Shown here: in pieces, positions 35,001-43,075 of the stretch
How the letters are laid out: every line of letters begins with the position of its first letter
Position numbering within the stretch: the first letter of the stretch is position 1
Assembly (NCBI GenBank): GCA_020073265.1
Contig: JAIQFN010000001.1
Coordinates: forward strand, 186,001-250,000
Reading direction: 5' to 3'
Origin: Terriglobia bacterium
GTDB lineage: Bacteria; Acidobacteriota; Terriglobia; Bryobacterales; Bryobacteraceae
Length of the DNA: 64,000 bases
Translations under genes and position numbers: made by a program
The notes under the pieces: generated by a model
The model's database searches: none
What the model was told of the DNA's origin: nothing
Seen by the model: only the letters and a program-made list of their open reading frames with translations

Positions 35001-36089
35001 ATGCGCCAACGGCTCGACCTCTTCGCCGCCATTCTCATCGGCGTGGTGTTCTTTTCCCTGATGCCCTGGTCGCGAATGCTCTCGGCGCGCAACGACTTCG
35101 TTCACTTCTACATCGGCGGCCAGCTCTTCGGCCACCCCGGCATCTTCTCGCCGGAGGTGAACTACGCCAAACAGCGCGAGCTGATCGGCGCGACCATGGA
35201 GCACTCCTTCTTCGGACGCCCGGCCTTCTATGGGTTCTTCCTGAAGCCACTCACACTGCTCCCGTACATGCAGGCCTACTGGGTCTTCCAGCTCGGCAGC
35301 CTGGCGAGCCTGTTCGTCTTCATCAAGCTCAACGCGCAGCGTTTCCCCAAGCTCCTTCTGCTGTGTATCATGTCGCCCGCGCTCGCCGCGAACTTCGTCA
35401 ACGGCCAGGACGTTCTCTACCTGCTGCTGTTCTGCTCGATATCGCTGGCCTGCGCCGAGCGCGGCTGGGACTTCGCGGCGGGATTGGTGCTGTCGCTGTG
35501 CGCCATCAAAGCGCATCTGTTCCTGCCCGTGCCGCTGGCCGTCGTCCTTTGGAAGCGTTGGCGCATCCTGGCCGGTGGAGCCATCGGCGGGAGCGTCCTC
35601 GGGCTGATCAGCCTGGCCGGCGGAGGCCTGGCGGCGCAGCTTGAGCTAATGAAGCAACTGGGAAATCCCGAACACTCGCCCTATCCGGACCTGATGCCCA
35701 GCCTGCGCAGCCTGACCGGCGATCATCATGAGGTTTTCTGGGTGGCCGCCATCGCAGTTCTCGCAGCGGTTGCGTTTCTGATGCGCCGCGCGCAGTCTTA
35801 CGAGGCGGCCTTTGGATGGGCGCTGATCGGAGGAGTGCTCGCCAGCTACCATGCCTATGTTCAGGATTGCCTGCTGATCCTGCTCGCGCTGGTTCTGATC
35901 CACGCCGAATTGTCCAAAGCCGCGAACGTGCTTCTGACCGTCGCGGTTCTGCCCTTCATCTATATTCCGCTGGCGGCCGGCTACCCATACAGCGCGATCT
36001 TCCCGGTGGTTCTGCTGGTCTGCCTGGCGTCGCAATTGATCCACGCCGTTCGGCCGCGCGCGCCCATGCCTGCGATGGCCCAGGCATAG
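35001..36089 (+). CDS. GT87/DUF2029-like integral membrane protein
   Basis: 362 residues from the ATG at 35001. About nine to ten membrane segments. The first periplasmic loop has SARNDFVHFYIGGQLFGHPG (residues about 30-50), where the Asp of N/D-DF is the typical GT-C acidic residue, followed by the SFFGRPAFYGFFLKPLTLLP segment common in DUF2029. NFVNGQDVLYLLLF and SYHAYVQDCLLILLALVLI also match. This family includes polyprenol-phosphate-mannose-dependent mannosyltransferases of mycobacteria; here the donor and acceptor are unknown. Convergent with the next gene, two bases apart. Confidence 0.8.
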   Translation: MRQRLDLFAAILIGVVFFSLMPWSRMLSARNDFVHFYIGGQLFGHPGIFSPEVNYAKQRELIGATMEHSFFGRPAFYGFFLKPLTLLPYMQAYWVFQLGSLASLFVFIKLNAQRFPKLLLLCIMSPALAANFVNGQDVLYLLLFCSISLACAERGWDFAAGLVLSLCAIKAHLFLPVPLAVVLWKRWRILAGGAIGGSVLGLISLAGGGLAAQLELMKQLGNPEHSPYPDLMPSLRSLTGDHHEVFWVAAIAVLAAVAFLMRRAQSYEAAFGWALIGGVLASYHAYVQDCLLILLALVLIHAELSKAANVLLTVAVLPFIYIPLAAGYPYSAIFPVVLLVCLASQLIHAVRPRAPMPAMAQA

Positions 36090-36091
36090 GC

Positions 36092-36682
36092 TCAGGGCCT
36101 GTGGGAATCGGCCAGTTTTCTCGCGTTCTTGTAGTCCGCAGCCAGGTCCCTGGCGATCTTGTCCGCGACGTCGGCGCTCGCGCCCAGGAACTTGCCCCCC
36201 TGGCTTTCGGCGGTTCCCGACCAGATCACGTCGCCATCGTGATTCACCAGCCGCACCGTCACCATCGCCTCGTGCTTGCGTTCCTGCGTGTGGCGGCTCT
36301 CGTTCTCGCCGATCGTCACGCCGGCGTAACGCACGCCGCTGTTGGTCTTGGTGCTTCCGTTGACGCCGCCGCCGATCTGGGTGTGCGCATTGATGCTATC
36401 GGAGGACTGGTGCGTCTCGTTGAACACCTGGTCGTCGCCGGCTCCCTTGAGCACGGCGTCAGCCTTCTCTTCGTCTTCGGTAATGATGAACTGCTTGGTG
36501 CTTTGCAGGCTGGTCATGAGCAGGTCGCGAATCTGGAGCGCCGCGTCGCCGCCGGTCAGGATCCTGATGTAAATGCGGCGCACCTTGGCCAGTTGCTGTA
36601 CGGCCTCGTCGGACCCCGCCGCCTCGTCCGCCGCGAAGCCGAGAGGAGCCAACATTGCGAGACAAACCAGTAGACGTTTCAT
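36092..36682 (-). CDS. Secreted hypothetical protein
   Basis: 196 residues with signal peptide (KRLLVCLAMLAPLGFAADEA). The mature part has a helix-strand arrangement (VRRIYIRILTGGDAALQIRD, LLMTSLQSTKQFIITEDEEK, ADAVLKGAGDD) resembling the domain of CsgG-like or DUF4136-like periplasmic proteins that detects a named output; then a Gly/Asn/Thr-rich loop and VRLVNHDGDVIWSGTAESQG. Function unknown. It begins three bases after the stop of the upstream gene, so the two form an operon. Confidence 0.68.
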   Translation of the reverse strand: MKRLLVCLAMLAPLGFAADEAAGSDEAVQQLAKVRRIYIRILTGGDAALQIRDLLMTSLQSTKQFIITEDEEKADAVLKGAGDDQVFNETHQSSDSINAHTQIGGGVNGSTKTNSGVRYAGVTIGENESRHTQERKHEAMVTVRLVNHDGDVIWSGTAESQGGKFLGASADVADKIARDLAADYKNARKLADSHRP

Positions 36683-36685
36683 GAC

Positions 36686-37144
36686 TCACCCCTTGCCGGC
36701 GTTGCGCGCGTCGTCGTCCTGATATTCCACTCGGCGGCCGGTGCGTGCTTCCAGGCTCACCAGAATGGAGCGGATGTCGTCTTTGCTGACCTTGAAAATC
36801 ATGGCCTGCTGCTGGTGCTCGTCGTCCGAATAGCCCACCGTGAGATAGTGCTGGCGCTTCTTGGCCAGCAGGAACAGCGGCGAAACCAGGACTGCCGCTA
36901 TGTAGCGGCGATCCACCTTCTGGCCGTACTCGATGAGGTTGATCCGGTTGTACGGCACGCGCCAGCTCGCCTTGCCGGAATAAAAGACTAAGTATTGCGT
37001 GTCAACGGCCTGCATTCTTCCTTCGCAGCCGGCCGGAATCTGCGAGATGGTGCCGCCCACGTACTCGGCGCGGCCTCCGTTGCCACCCGCAACCAAAACG
37101 GAGCAGGCAAGCACAATCAGCATGGCCAGTCTCTTGGGTGTCAT
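36686..37144 (-). CDS. Secreted hypothetical protein, paralogue of the last gene of the window
   Basis: 152 residues with signal peptide (RLAMLIVLACSVLVAGGNGG). The mature part, AEYVGGTISQIPAGCEGRMQ followed by ASWRVPYNRINLIEYGQKVD, parallels VEYVGGTVKSIPANSVGSLS and SVYKLPYEQVTATDISKG in the gene at 63554. The module is a short beta unit followed by a membrane-proximal loop (LVSPLFLLAKKRQHYLTVGY). An inverted repeat (GGGTT/AACCC, 37148-37166) stands just before the start codon. Function unknown. Confidence 0.68.
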   Translation of the reverse strand: MTPKRLAMLIVLACSVLVAGGNGGRAEYVGGTISQIPAGCEGRMQAVDTQYLVFYSGKASWRVPYNRINLIEYGQKVDRRYIAAVLVSPLFLLAKKRQHYLTVGYSDDEHQQQAMIFKVSKDDIRSILVSLEARTGRRVEYQDDDARNAGKG

Positions 37145-37183
37145 ACTGGGTTTAGTACTTCAACCCGCTCGAAACTCTCACCG

Positions 37184-38140
37184 ATGTTTGCCAAGCAACA
37201 CACCAAGCAGCAGGTTCGCAGCGCGCCGGACCGCCGCTCGCGTTTCGGCGAGCTGGCCGGAGCCGCCCGGTTCGCGGGCCGCAACGCGCCCGAATTCCTT
37301 CGACGCGTTCAGAGCGAGCGCCGCCGCGCCATCGCTCCCGCGCCCTTCGTGCCGAGTCCGAAATTGTGGCCGGACCTTGGCTTACACGCCGCCTGGCTGG
37401 GCCACAGCACCGTGCTGATCAAGATCGACGGCTTCACCATCCTCACCGACCCGGTGCTGGGACAGCGCTGCGGAGTCCGCATGGGTCCGATGACCGTGGG
37501 CCTGAAGCGCATCGTCGCGCCCGCCCTAAGTCGCTCCGCCCTGCCTCACATCGATCTGATCCTGCTCTCGCACGCGCACTTCGATCATTTCGACCTGGCT
37601 TCGCTGCGCAGCCTGGAACGATCCGGCGCTTCGGTGGTCACTGCGCGCAACACCAGCGACCTGCTGCACGTCCGCCGCTACAAATCGGTTCATGAACTGG
37701 GCTGGGACGAACACACGCGCGTTGGTCCGGCGACCATTACCGGCATTCGGGTGAATCACTGGGGCGCCCGGCTGCGCTCGGACGTGCATCGCGGCTTCAA
37801 CGGATACCTGATCGAGACCAAGCGGCATCGCGTCGTATTCGGCGGCGATACCGCGCTGACCGATTCATTTCGCGCCGTCCGAAGTTCGCGGCCGGTGGAC
37901 CTGGCCATCCTCCCGGTGGGTGCCTACGATCCGTGGATCCGCGTGCACTGCAATCCCGAGCAAGCCTGGCGCATGGGCGCCGATTGTGGCGCCGAACATT
38001 TGCTGCCGGTGCACCACCAGACCTTCCGCCTTAGCCGCGAGCCATATCTCGAACCGGTGGAGCGCTTCCTGGATGCGGCGGCCAATCATCCCGACCGCGT
38101 CGTGGCCACGCGCATCGGGCACCAGTGGTCCGAAGGGTAA
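37184..38140 (+). CDS. UlaG/NAPE-PLD-like metallo-beta-lactamase-fold hydrolase
   Basis: 318 residues; the ATG at 37184 follows the divergent gene by 39 bp, and open frame upstream runs antisense through that gene and is not used. Motifs: AWLGHSTVLIKIDGFTILTD (near 69-88), LLSHAHFDHFDLASLRSL (H-x-H-x-D-H), VNHWGARLRSD, FGGDTALTDSF (Asp) and HLLPVHHQTFRLS (His). This is the pattern of the UlaG/NAPE-PLD group. No signal peptide, so cytoplasmic. Substrate unknown. The next gene starts four bases after its stop. Confidence 0.88.
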   Translation: MFAKQHTKQQVRSAPDRRSRFGELAGAARFAGRNAPEFLRRVQSERRRAIAPAPFVPSPKLWPDLGLHAAWLGHSTVLIKIDGFTILTDPVLGQRCGVRMGPMTVGLKRIVAPALSRSALPHIDLILLSHAHFDHFDLASLRSLERSGASVVTARNTSDLLHVRRYKSVHELGWDEHTRVGPATITGIRVNHWGARLRSDVHRGFNGYLIETKRHRVVFGGDTALTDSFRAVRSSRPVDLAILPVGAYDPWIRVHCNPEQAWRMGADCGAEHLLPVHHQTFRLSREPYLEPVERFLDAAANHPDRVVATRIGHQWSEG

Positions 38141-38144
38141 TCGC

Positions 38145-38969
38145 ATGCGGCGCTTCGTTCCGCTGGCGTTCGCGAGCCTGCTGGTCTCCGGACTGTTGGC
38201 CGAAGACGCGCGCGAGATCGTCCGCAAGTCGGTGGCGCTCGACCAGGCCAACTGGCTTCGCATGAAGGACTACACCTGGATCGCCAAGGAAACCGAGCGC
38301 TCGCTCGATTCCAAGGGACAGGTGAAATCCGAACAGACTGACGCCTGGGAGACGGTGATTCTTTTCGGCGAGCCGCACCGCCGCATGCTGGAACGCAACG
38401 GCAAGCCGCTATCGGCGGGCGATGAGCGCAAGGAGCAGGAGAAGCTGGATCGCGCGGTCGCCAAGCTCGCGCGCGAGTCCGATGAGCAAAGGCAGCGCCG
38501 CCTGGAGAAATCGGAGAAAGAACGCGAGAAGGAGCGCGACTTCCTGCGCGAAGTCGTAGATCTGTACGACTTCCGGCTGGAAGGCGAGGACACAATGGAG
38601 GGCCGCAACGTCTGGCTGATCACGGCGACGCCCAAGCCCGCTTATCAACCCAAGCACCGCGAAGGCAAAGCGCTGCTGAAGATTCGCGGCAAGCTGTGGA
38701 TCGACAAGACCGAGTATCAATGGGTGCGGATCGAGGCCGAGACCACCGACACCATCTCGTTCGGACTGTTTATCGCGCGCCTGAACCCGGGCGCCCGGCT
38801 GGTGTTCGAGCAAACGCGAGTCAACGACCAGATCTGGCTGCCCAAGCGCGAAGTGGTCAGCGGCTCCGGCCGGCTAGGGCTGATCAAGAAGATCGCATTG
38901 GAGCAGGAGACCACCTGGAACAACTACCGCAAGTTCCAAGTGGACTCGAAAATCATCGCGACGCAGTAA
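38145..38969 (+). CDS. Secreted LolA-like outer-membrane sorting protein
   Basis: 274 residues with signal peptide (RRFVPLAFASLLVSGLLAED). The sequence starts AREIVRKSVALDQANWLRMK with a Trp-rich strand (DYTWIAKETERSLDSKGQVK), then a long charged coiled coil (RESDEQRQRRLEKSEKEREK) and beta strands (LLKIRGKLWIDKTEYQWVRI). This matches the LolA/YdbH-like fold found in MucB/outer-membrane lipoprotein-sorting proteins. It is co-transcribed with the upstream hydrolase. Convergent with the TAXI gene. Function inferred from fold only. Confidence 0.68.
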   Translation: MRRFVPLAFASLLVSGLLAEDAREIVRKSVALDQANWLRMKDYTWIAKETERSLDSKGQVKSEQTDAWETVILFGEPHRRMLERNGKPLSAGDERKEQEKLDRAVAKLARESDEQRQRRLEKSEKEREKERDFLREVVDLYDFRLEGEDTMEGRNVWLITATPKPAYQPKHREGKALLKIRGKLWIDKTEYQWVRIEAETTDTISFGLFIARLNPGARLVFEQTRVNDQIWLPKREVVSGSGRLGLIKKIALEQETTWNNYRKFQVDSKIIATQ

Positions 38970-38990
38970 CACTGCATTAACTTCGAATCC

Positions 38991-40043
38991 CTACTTCATG
39001 TAGCCGCGCTCGCGGTAGTAACGCGCGGCGCCTGGGTGCAGCGGGACCTCGAAGGCCTTCCAGACGGTGCGCGGATTGTAGGAGAGGTTCAGGTGGCTCC
39101 ATTGCAGCAGGTCCTGGTGTTCGTCCAGGGCTTTCGCGACCGTGTAGGCGAAATCGTCCGGGTTGTCGCTGCGGCCGTAGACGGCGTGGCCGGTGCGCGT
39201 CACGGTGGGGATGGGATGATCGATGCCGCGCAGCAGGCCGTCCGGAATGGTCCCGAGCTGCATTTCGTTTTCCTTGGCCAGCTTGGCCAGCAGGTCGTGC
39301 GGCAGCTCGAGGTAGTTCAGATCGAATTTCTGACTCACCTCGTACCACACGTTGAACTCGGGCGCGTTCGCCAGAGTGCCGCCGTGAATGATGACGTCGA
39401 AATTCTTGCGCTCCTCGGGAACGCCGCCGCGGCCGACATGCCCGCCGGCTGATTCGATGGCCTGTCTGGTCAATCCGTAGTAGGCCAGAACCGCGGTGGA
39501 GACCTCGTTGCCATCGGTCAGCAATCGCAGCGGCCAGCGCTTTTGTTTGATCTGCGCGAGATCGGTGATTCCCAGTTCCGCCCGTGCGGCGACGATCAGG
39601 TAATTGGGCGACTGGATCACGGCGAACAGGCGCAGGTTTTTTCGCGGACCTTCGCCCGAGTAGCCGTGCGTCCCTTGATAAGCATTCCAGAGGTTCTGTA
39701 CGCTGGTGGCGCCGAAGTCGACCGGCCCGTGCGGCGGCGGCGGAGATTGGTTGGGCGGAATGAAGGGGAATTGTTTCCAGGCCTTTTCGATGGGTTCCGG
39801 CATCTTGGCGGCGGCGACGATTCGCGGGGCTTCGCCGGTGGCGCAGTTGTAGCAGATCAGGACGTCGTAGCCGTAGGGCTGCATGGCGGTCTTCACGATT
39901 TCGGCCACGGCTCCCCAGGGGCAGACCTTGCAGGCGCCGCCGAAGACGGGTTTTTTGATTTTGATGCCGGTTTCCTGGGCGTTGGCGAAGTGGACCAGAG
40001 CTGACAGAACGGCTGCCAAGAACACGCGGCGGACGCTTACCAT
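38991..40043 (-). CDS. TAXI-family periplasmic solute-binding protein
   Basis: 350 residues from the ATG at 40043, which has AAAGGAGGAAG as ribosome site; the longer open frame to 40928 is antisense to the next gene. The signal peptide is RRVFLAAVLSALVHFANAQE. TAXI/NMT1-like features: ADLAQIKQKRWPLRLLTDGN-like segment, DVIIHGGTLANAPEFNVWYE, and DDFAYTVAKALDEHQDLLQW at the C-terminus, as in TRAP-TAXI binding proteins. Unusually, two C-x2-C pairs occur at residues 38-41 (ACKVCPWG) and 64-67 (ICYNCATG). No TRAP permease is adjacent. Confidence 0.75.
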   Translation of the reverse strand: MVSVRRVFLAAVLSALVHFANAQETGIKIKKPVFGGACKVCPWGAVAEIVKTAMQPYGYDVLICYNCATGEAPRIVAAAKMPEPIEKAWKQFPFIPPNQSPPPPHGPVDFGATSVQNLWNAYQGTHGYSGEGPRKNLRLFAVIQSPNYLIVAARAELGITDLAQIKQKRWPLRLLTDGNEVSTAVLAYYGLTRQAIESAGGHVGRGGVPEERKNFDVIIHGGTLANAPEFNVWYEVSQKFDLNYLELPHDLLAKLAKENEMQLGTIPDGLLRGIDHPIPTVTRTGHAVYGRSDNPDDFAYTVAKALDEHQDLLQWSHLNLSYNPRTVWKAFEVPLHPGAARYYRERGYMK

Positions 40044-40083
40044 GCTTCCTCCTTTGTCGGTGTGAGTATAGCATCCGACCCTG

Positions 40084-40132
40084 GCGTTCACACGAGTGTG
40101 AACGCGGCACGCACGAGTGCGTACGCTACGGG
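40084..40132 (+). repeat. Interspersed palindrome family A, copy 3
   Basis: GCGTTCACAC, two bases, GTGTGAACGC, then GGCACGCACGAGTGCGTACG CTAC. It lies between the divergent TAXI and isomerase genes and so sits where their promoters should be. Confidence 0.78.
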
Positions 40133-40154
40133 GTAGAATGGGGGCAGCATCCGA

Positions 40155-41180
40155 ATGGTTCGTCTCTTCCCGTTCACTCTGGTCGCGATCGCGGCTCTCT
40201 CCCTTGGTGGTTGCAAGCGGGCGGTCCCGGACAATGTCGCCGCAACGGTGAACGGGCGCGTGATCACTTTCGCCGACCTGGACAAGCAGGTGCAAGCGCA
40301 ATTCATGTCGGCGACCGAGCGTCCCAGCGACGACCAGATGACCATCCAGAAGCTGGAAGTGCTGCGCACGCTGGTGGACAACGAGATCATGCTGCAGCGC
40401 GCCGAGCGGCTGGGCCTGATGGCGACCGACGCCGACGTCGAGTCGAAGTTCACCGAACTCAAGGCGCCCTACACGCAGGAGGAATTTCAGAAACAACTGG
40501 CCGCGCGCAAGATGTCGGTGGACGACATGAAGGCGCAGCTCAAGCGCGACCTGAGCATCACCAAGCTGTTCAACAAGGAGATCACCTCCCACATTTCGAT
40601 TTCCGACAAAGACGTGACCGACTTCTACAACTCCAACAAGAGCAGCTTCAACTTCCCCGAGCCGCAAGTGCACCTGGCCCAGATCCTGGTGACTCCCATG
40701 CCGGACCCGAACGTGAAGAATCTGAAGAACGACAAAGCGCAGAACGAAGACCAGGCGCGCAAGAAGATCGACATGCTGGCGGCGCGCATGCGGCAAGGCG
40801 AGGACTACGCGATGCTGGCCCAGAATTATTCCGAGGATCCGGCGTCGGCGGCCAACGGAGGGGACCTGGGATTCGTGCCGGAATCGGCGCTGGAGAAAGC
40901 CAACCCCGAGATCCGGCGCGCGATTCAAACCGCCTCACCCGGCCAGGTGACGCCGGTGGTGAAGACTCCGGAGGGTTACCGGATTTTCAAGATCTATTCC
41001 AAAGAACCCGCCGGCCAGAGGGAACTGACCGATCCGCGAGTGCAGCAGAACATCCGCGAGACGCTGCTCAATCGCAAGGATCAGCTTCTGCGCGCTGCCT
41101 ACTACGAAGTGGCGCGCGATGAAGTCAAAGTGGTGAACTACCTGGCGCAGTCGATTGCGCAGATCAAGGATCAGAAATAG
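40155..41180 (+). CDS. SurA/PrsA-type peptidyl-prolyl isomerase lipoprotein
   Basis: 341 residues. Lipoprotein signal with Cys20 (AIAALSLGGCKRAVPDN). Residues about 25-165 form a SurA N-terminal-type helical chaperone domain (VAATVNGRVITFADLDKQVQ, LRTLVDNEIMLQRAERLG), followed by a parvulin rotamase domain (VHLAQILVTPMPDPN, RMRQGEDYAMLAQNYSEDPA, GGDLGFVPE, GQVTPVVKTPEGYRIFKIYS). A periplasmic folding factor for outer-membrane or exported proteins. Its TAG stop abuts a family C repeat. Confidence 0.9.
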   Translation: MVRLFPFTLVAIAALSLGGCKRAVPDNVAATVNGRVITFADLDKQVQAQFMSATERPSDDQMTIQKLEVLRTLVDNEIMLQRAERLGLMATDADVESKFTELKAPYTQEEFQKQLAARKMSVDDMKAQLKRDLSITKLFNKEITSHISISDKDVTDFYNSNKSSFNFPEPQVHLAQILVTPMPDPNVKNLKNDKAQNEDQARKKIDMLAARMRQGEDYAMLAQNYSEDPASAANGGDLGFVPESALEKANPEIRRAIQTASPGQVTPVVKTPEGYRIFKIYSKEPAGQRELTDPRVQQNIRETLLNRKDQLLRAAYYEVARDEVKVVNYLAQSIAQIKDQK

Positions 41181-41283
41181 TGGGGCAGCCAATCGTGGCT
41201 GCAGCCGTCTTTTAGGCGGCTCTGGTATTCACGGGAGACGCCGGCTGAAAGCCGGCTGCGGGCAGGATTGCCCGCCCCACCAG
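41178..41283. repeat. Family C repeat, long form (BIME-like)
   Basis: TGGGGCAGCCAATCGTGGCT then GCAGCCG on the left and, in opposite orientation, GCGGGCAGGATTGCCCGCCC CACCA at the right end, with inner stem-loops (GCCGGCTGAAAGCCGGC). It completely fills the gap between convergent genes and overlaps the TAG stop of the isomerase gene, so it probably ends both transcripts. Confidence 0.8.
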
Positions 41284-42819
41284 TCAGTTTCCCGCAGCCT
41301 TGGGCTTGGTTTTGGCGGCCGGCTGTTTGCGGATCTCTTCGAAGTATTGCTGCACGTACTGCTGGTAGGCTAGCGGAACCTCGTCGCGATTGATTTCGCC
41401 GCCCGCCTCGGCGTGCTGCGCGTTGCGGCCGGTGTACTGGGTTCGCAACTGCTGCTTGCCGGAGGAAACTTCCACCATCACTTCGCCCGTGACGTTGGCC
41501 GAGCGCTTGCCGAGAATTTCGCTGATCTTGCCCATGGCGGCGAGCTGTTCGGCATCGCGCAGGGCCTTGTCGCCATCCTGCTTGCCGATTCCGCTCTTGC
41601 CATCCTGGGTGTGGTCGGAACTGCGGGCATCGCTGTTGCCTTGCGCCGACTGCTGCGACCCGTTCTGCGACTGCTGATCGCCCTGCGATTGCGAGTTCGC
41701 ATTGGTTTCGGACTGCTGGTCGCCGGTCGCACCTTTGGAGTTGGGCTGATTCTGATTCTGGCGCTGCGCGGACTGCTGGCCGTTCTGCGACGACGAGCCG
41801 CCCTGCTTGCCGTCGCCGGTCTTAGGCTGCGATTTCATCTTGGCGAGCAGGTTGGCGATGGCGTCTTTCATCTTCTCGGCCAGGCTGGAGTTCTCGCCGG
41901 AGCTCGAGTCGGAGCTTTTCTGCGAATCTTTGTCCTGCTTGCCTTGCTGCGAGCCGGCGTCGGGCGAACCATTCTCGTCGCCGCTCTGGCGGGTGTCGGA
42001 GGGTGAAGGCTGTCCTTTGTCGGGGGAATTCAGCAGGTCGTCGCCGGGCGGCGATTTTTCCTCACCGGTGGATTTGGATTTGGCCGCGGGGTCGGCGCCG
42101 CCGTCGGGATTGTTCACTTCCGGCTCGTCGACGGTGTCGAGGGCGGCGTCGGGCGCCTGTTCGAGATCCGACGGCTTGGACTCCCAAGGATCCACCGCCA
42201 CGCCGTTTTCGCGATGGCCGTCCTGATCGAAAAGCCGCTTCCCGCGCGTCTTGTCCGCTTTTGCGACCTCGCGCGGTCCGAGGAATCCATCGAAGCTGAC
42301 GTGGATCAACGAAGAGCGCAGGTCCAGGCTGCGGTTGATTCCGTACCGCAGGCCGAACATGGCGAAGACGGCGACCGCGAGAGCCGCGTTGACGTAGAAA
42401 GTTCTGGGCCGGGCGAAGGGCAGGCCGCTGCGAACGTCAACCGAGCGCGCCAGCTCTTCGGCGAATTGGCGTTGATCGTGGACGAACTCGGGAGGAGAGA
42501 CGGCGCGATTGGGATGCTCGCCGAAGTAGTGCGCGGTGGAAAGCGCATCCTGGAAACCGAGCCGGGCGTCCATGGATTGGGCGACTCGATAGCTGGACAG
42601 AATCTTGTTGCGTCCGCGATACACGCCCGCGCCAAGGCTCACCGTGAACAGCAGAACCAGCCAATACCAGTTGAGAATTTCCGTGCCGAGGATCAGCAGC
42701 AGGATGGCGCCGCCGAGCGCCAGCGCAGCGGAGAAGGAGGCCTGTTGAACGAGCAGATTGCGGATCTGACGCCGCCGGCCTTTGCGGATTAGGTCTGTAA
42801 GTGCGCTCTGCTCAACCAC
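41284..42819 (-). CDS. Membrane protein with long Ser/Gln/Asn-rich region
   Basis: 511 residues. Two membrane segments near the N-terminus (residues about 28-46 and 50-68) and one near 145-160, then a very long polar, Gln/Ser/Asn/Asp-rich stretch (about 215-430) with blocks such as SQNGQQSAQRQNQNQPNSKG. The folded N-terminal part resembles DUF4175-like/von Willebrand-cluster membrane proteins often beside MoxR and DUF58 genes, none of which is here. A short conserved C-terminus (EVPLAYQQYVQQYFEEIRKQ) follows. Function unknown. Confidence 0.65.
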   Translation of the reverse strand: MVEQSALTDLIRKGRRRQIRNLLVQQASFSAALALGGAILLLILGTEILNWYWLVLLFTVSLGAGVYRGRNKILSSYRVAQSMDARLGFQDALSTAHYFGEHPNRAVSPPEFVHDQRQFAEELARSVDVRSGLPFARPRTFYVNAALAVAVFAMFGLRYGINRSLDLRSSLIHVSFDGFLGPREVAKADKTRGKRLFDQDGHRENGVAVDPWESKPSDLEQAPDAALDTVDEPEVNNPDGGADPAAKSKSTGEEKSPPGDDLLNSPDKGQPSPSDTRQSGDENGSPDAGSQQGKQDKDSQKSSDSSSGENSSLAEKMKDAIANLLAKMKSQPKTGDGKQGGSSSQNGQQSAQRQNQNQPNSKGATGDQQSETNANSQSQGDQQSQNGSQQSAQGNSDARSSDHTQDGKSGIGKQDGDKALRDAEQLAAMGKISEILGKRSANVTGEVMVEVSSGKQQLRTQYTGRNAQHAEAGGEINRDEVPLAYQQYVQQYFEEIRKQPAAKTKPKAAGN

Positions 42820-42876
42820 CTGATTAATTATGTCAGAAAAGAGTACTAAGTGCTTTTGGGAGCTTTGAAAACCCGG

Positions 42877-43012
42877 GGACAGACGGATCTGTCCACGCGC
42901 GAAGGCCGCTTGTCAAATTGTGGCCTTGGGACAGACGGATCTGTCCACGCGCGAAGGCCACTTGTCAGATCAAAGAGAGACCTCTGCCGCTTGGGACAGA
43001 TTCGTCTGTCCC
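42877..43012. repeat. Family B palindromes, cluster of three
   Basis: GGACAGACGGATCTGTCC at 42877-42894 and again at 42929-42946, each followed by ACGCGCGAAGGCC, making a 52-bp tandem unit; a third copy in opposite orientation, GGGACAGATTCGTCTGTCCC, is at 42993-43012. All lie in the gap after the osmC gene and before the 511-residue protein's start. Confidence 0.8.
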
Positions 43013-43075
43013 CAAGAGACGTTCGACGATCACCACGTCGCGCCATTCGCCGTCCGGCGCGCTGGGCGGCGTTCA

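Noticed and set aside
40044-40928. Upstream extension of the TAXI frame
   Set aside because: It runs antisense through the isomerase gene; the ATG at 40043 has a strong ribosome site and signal peptide.
42877-42946. Two 52-bp direct units as a CRISPR seed
   Set aside because: Only two units, the repeat is a palindrome and the between-repeat sequences are related to each other rather than unique.
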